Below, piece by piece: positions 63,336-64,000 of a stretch of 64,000 bases of DNA. Below the pieces are notes generated by a model. That model saw only the letters and a list, made by a program, of their open reading frames with translations, had not been told where the DNA came from and did not search any database. Both the position numbers and the translations under genes were made by a program. The DNA lies in contig NZ_CADFDK010000006.1 in assembly GCF_902832885.1 (NCBI RefSeq), positions 124,001 to 188,000 on the forward strand, read 5' to 3'. This DNA is from Burkholderia seminalis DSM 23518 (GTDB lineage: Bacteria > Pseudomonadota > Gammaproteobacteria > Burkholderiales > Burkholderiaceae). Within the stretch, counting starts at the first letter, position 1, and the number at the start of each line of letters is the position of its first letter.

Positions 63336-63802
63336 ACCAATTCCTCCAGACAAGGTGATAGACCGCGGCCGCGGCGATCTGCCCGGCGCGGCATCCCGTA
63401 ACGGGACGGCCGCCGGCAGGCTGCCGGGGATCGGTTCGTTCAGACGGGCCACAGGCCTGTCTTGCGATCGGAGCCCGGCGCGTTGCGGCGTTCGGGCGGT
63501 CGGTGGCGGCGGCGGGATGAGCGCCGCGCAAGTCGGGACCGCGCCGGCTACGACATGGCGGCGGTCTGCTCAGGTTGATGCGTTGAAGCGGTGATGCGCT
63601 CGCGAAGCGGCGAGCGCTTTGCGAGGGCGTTACGTCGCACGCCGTTCAGGCATGCGAGGAGGGAGGCGTCACGACCGATGCATCGTGAATGTCGCGATGC
63701 ATCGGTCGTGCGCATCGGAACGCGCCGGCGCCGCCAGGGCGGCGCCTCGCGCGAAACTCCATCCGGCAACGGCCACCGACTGGCGGCCGCTGCCGTTGCG
63801 GC
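63336..63802. other. Intergenic region with hairpins between cspA-like gene and infA
   Basis: No gene is seen in this 467-base gap. A smaller stem, GGCGCCGC-CAGG-GCGGCGCC (63727-63746), about 55 bases past the cold-shock stop, may terminate that transcript without a T run. A larger hairpin is listed separately. The infA promoter should be in the first half. Confidence 0.5.
63670..63710. repeat. Long perfect inverted repeat
   Basis: Sixteen bases CACGACCGATGCATCG (63670-63685) are exactly complementary to 63695-63710 around a 9-base loop. The stem has no T run on either side, so it is not a standard terminator. It may be an RNA processing or regulatory structure in the cold-shock 3' region, or a repeated element. 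Confidence 0.85.
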
Positions 63803-64000
63803 TTACTGCGGCGTGATGTTCGACGCTTGCAGACCCTTCGGGCCGCGCTTCACTTCGAAGCTGACCTTCTGGCCTTCGGCCAGGGTCTTGAAACCCGTGC
63901 CGCGAATTTCCGAGAAATGGGCGAACAGATCGTCGCCGCCGTTGTCCGGGGAGATGAAACCAAAGCCCTTGGTTTCGTTGAACCACTTGACGGTACCGGT
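63803..64000 (-). CDS. cspA: Cold-shock protein (CspA family), N-terminus cut by window end
   Basis: The frame encodes 65 residues to a TAA at 63803-63805: [19 protein letters not shown] contains the RNA-binding RNP1 (KGFGFI) and [10 protein letters not shown] the RNP2-like motif. Family members begin MATGTVKWF, so only about two codons lie beyond base 64000. It is an OB-fold RNA chaperone that unfolds structured messages at low temperature. The gene is upstream of infA on the same strand but 470 bases away. Confidence 0.95.
   Translation of the reverse strand, partial: TGTVKWFNETKGFGFISPDNGGDDLFAHFSEIRGTGFKTLAEGQKVSFEVKRGPKGLQASNITPQ

Noticed and set aside
1-64000. tRNA, rRNA, insertion sequences, prophage or plasmid origin
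   Set aside because: No tRNA-like CCA ends or T-loop motifs, no rRNA blocks, no transposase or integrase proteins and no iteron arrays were seen.

Overview
The window is a very GC-rich chromosomal segment from a beta-proteobacterium, most likely Burkholderia (Burkholderia cepacia complex-like). The evidence is the set of protein types (RdgC, GTP-type PckG, the KQCGH-type AceA close to pseudomonad ICL, a second IF-1 with a basic tail, a fused amino-acid ABC permease/ATPase, AcpA-type acid phosphatase) and codon use dominated by G/C third positions. No tRNA, rRNA, insertion sequence, prophage or CRISPR array was found. Most genes are compact and ordinary, separated by short divergent or convergent gaps that carry recognisable operators.

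Layout. 1-6.9 kb: a truncated TAT-exported molybdopterin oxidoreductase large subunit, a PAS-GGDEF membrane protein, a small CrpP/Rmf-like protein behind a sigma-54 promoter, then an aldo/keto reductase and a flavodoxin-like protein divergent from a LysR regulator. 7-15.5 kb: an M14 deacylase, a cysteine synthase-like enzyme with a MAPEG protein, a GlxA-type regulator divergent from GNAT and SDR genes, rdgC, and two membrane proteins. 16-25 kb: a block for organosulfur uptake and oxidation (GNAT, two paralogous solute-binding proteins, two flavin monooxygenases and a fused ABC permease-ATPase), facing an SsuD/SsuA-like pair. Its gene content matches the Bacillus ytm/ytn and yxe operons for salvage of S-alkylated cysteines.

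25-36 kb: an alpha/beta hydrolase coupled to a MarR regulator under twin operators beside a heptanucleotide repeat; a BNR-repeat secreted protein; AdhP; a ZnuD-like TonB receptor with a Zur box; a chemoreceptor with a sigma-28 promoter; and OtsA. 36-48.5 kb: a frameshifted OsmC gene, an accessory FtsH, acid phosphatase with a nearby Pho box, PckG and AceA with clear terminators and an SDR pseudogene between them, then a YbaK/DauR-like/dehydratase operon. 48.5-56 kb: a cobalamin riboswitch and BtuB, a TetR/esterase unit, LysE with a divergent Lrp-type regulator, and a lipoprotein with a 16-copy GTSSS repeat.

56-64 kb: a CusF/DUF2182/DUF1326 metal cluster, small membrane proteins, a decayed hydroxy-oxovalerate aldolase, a cytosolic-type phosphoesterase operon, a hydrolase behind a promoter-plus-terminator leader, IF-1 with a TTG start, and a truncated cold-shock gene. 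Common themes are metal homeostasis (Zn, Cu, Co-corrinoid), sulfur and phosphate scavenging, and glyoxylate/gluconeogenic carbon flow. Several broken genes sit between intact ones, suggesting continuing local gene loss.
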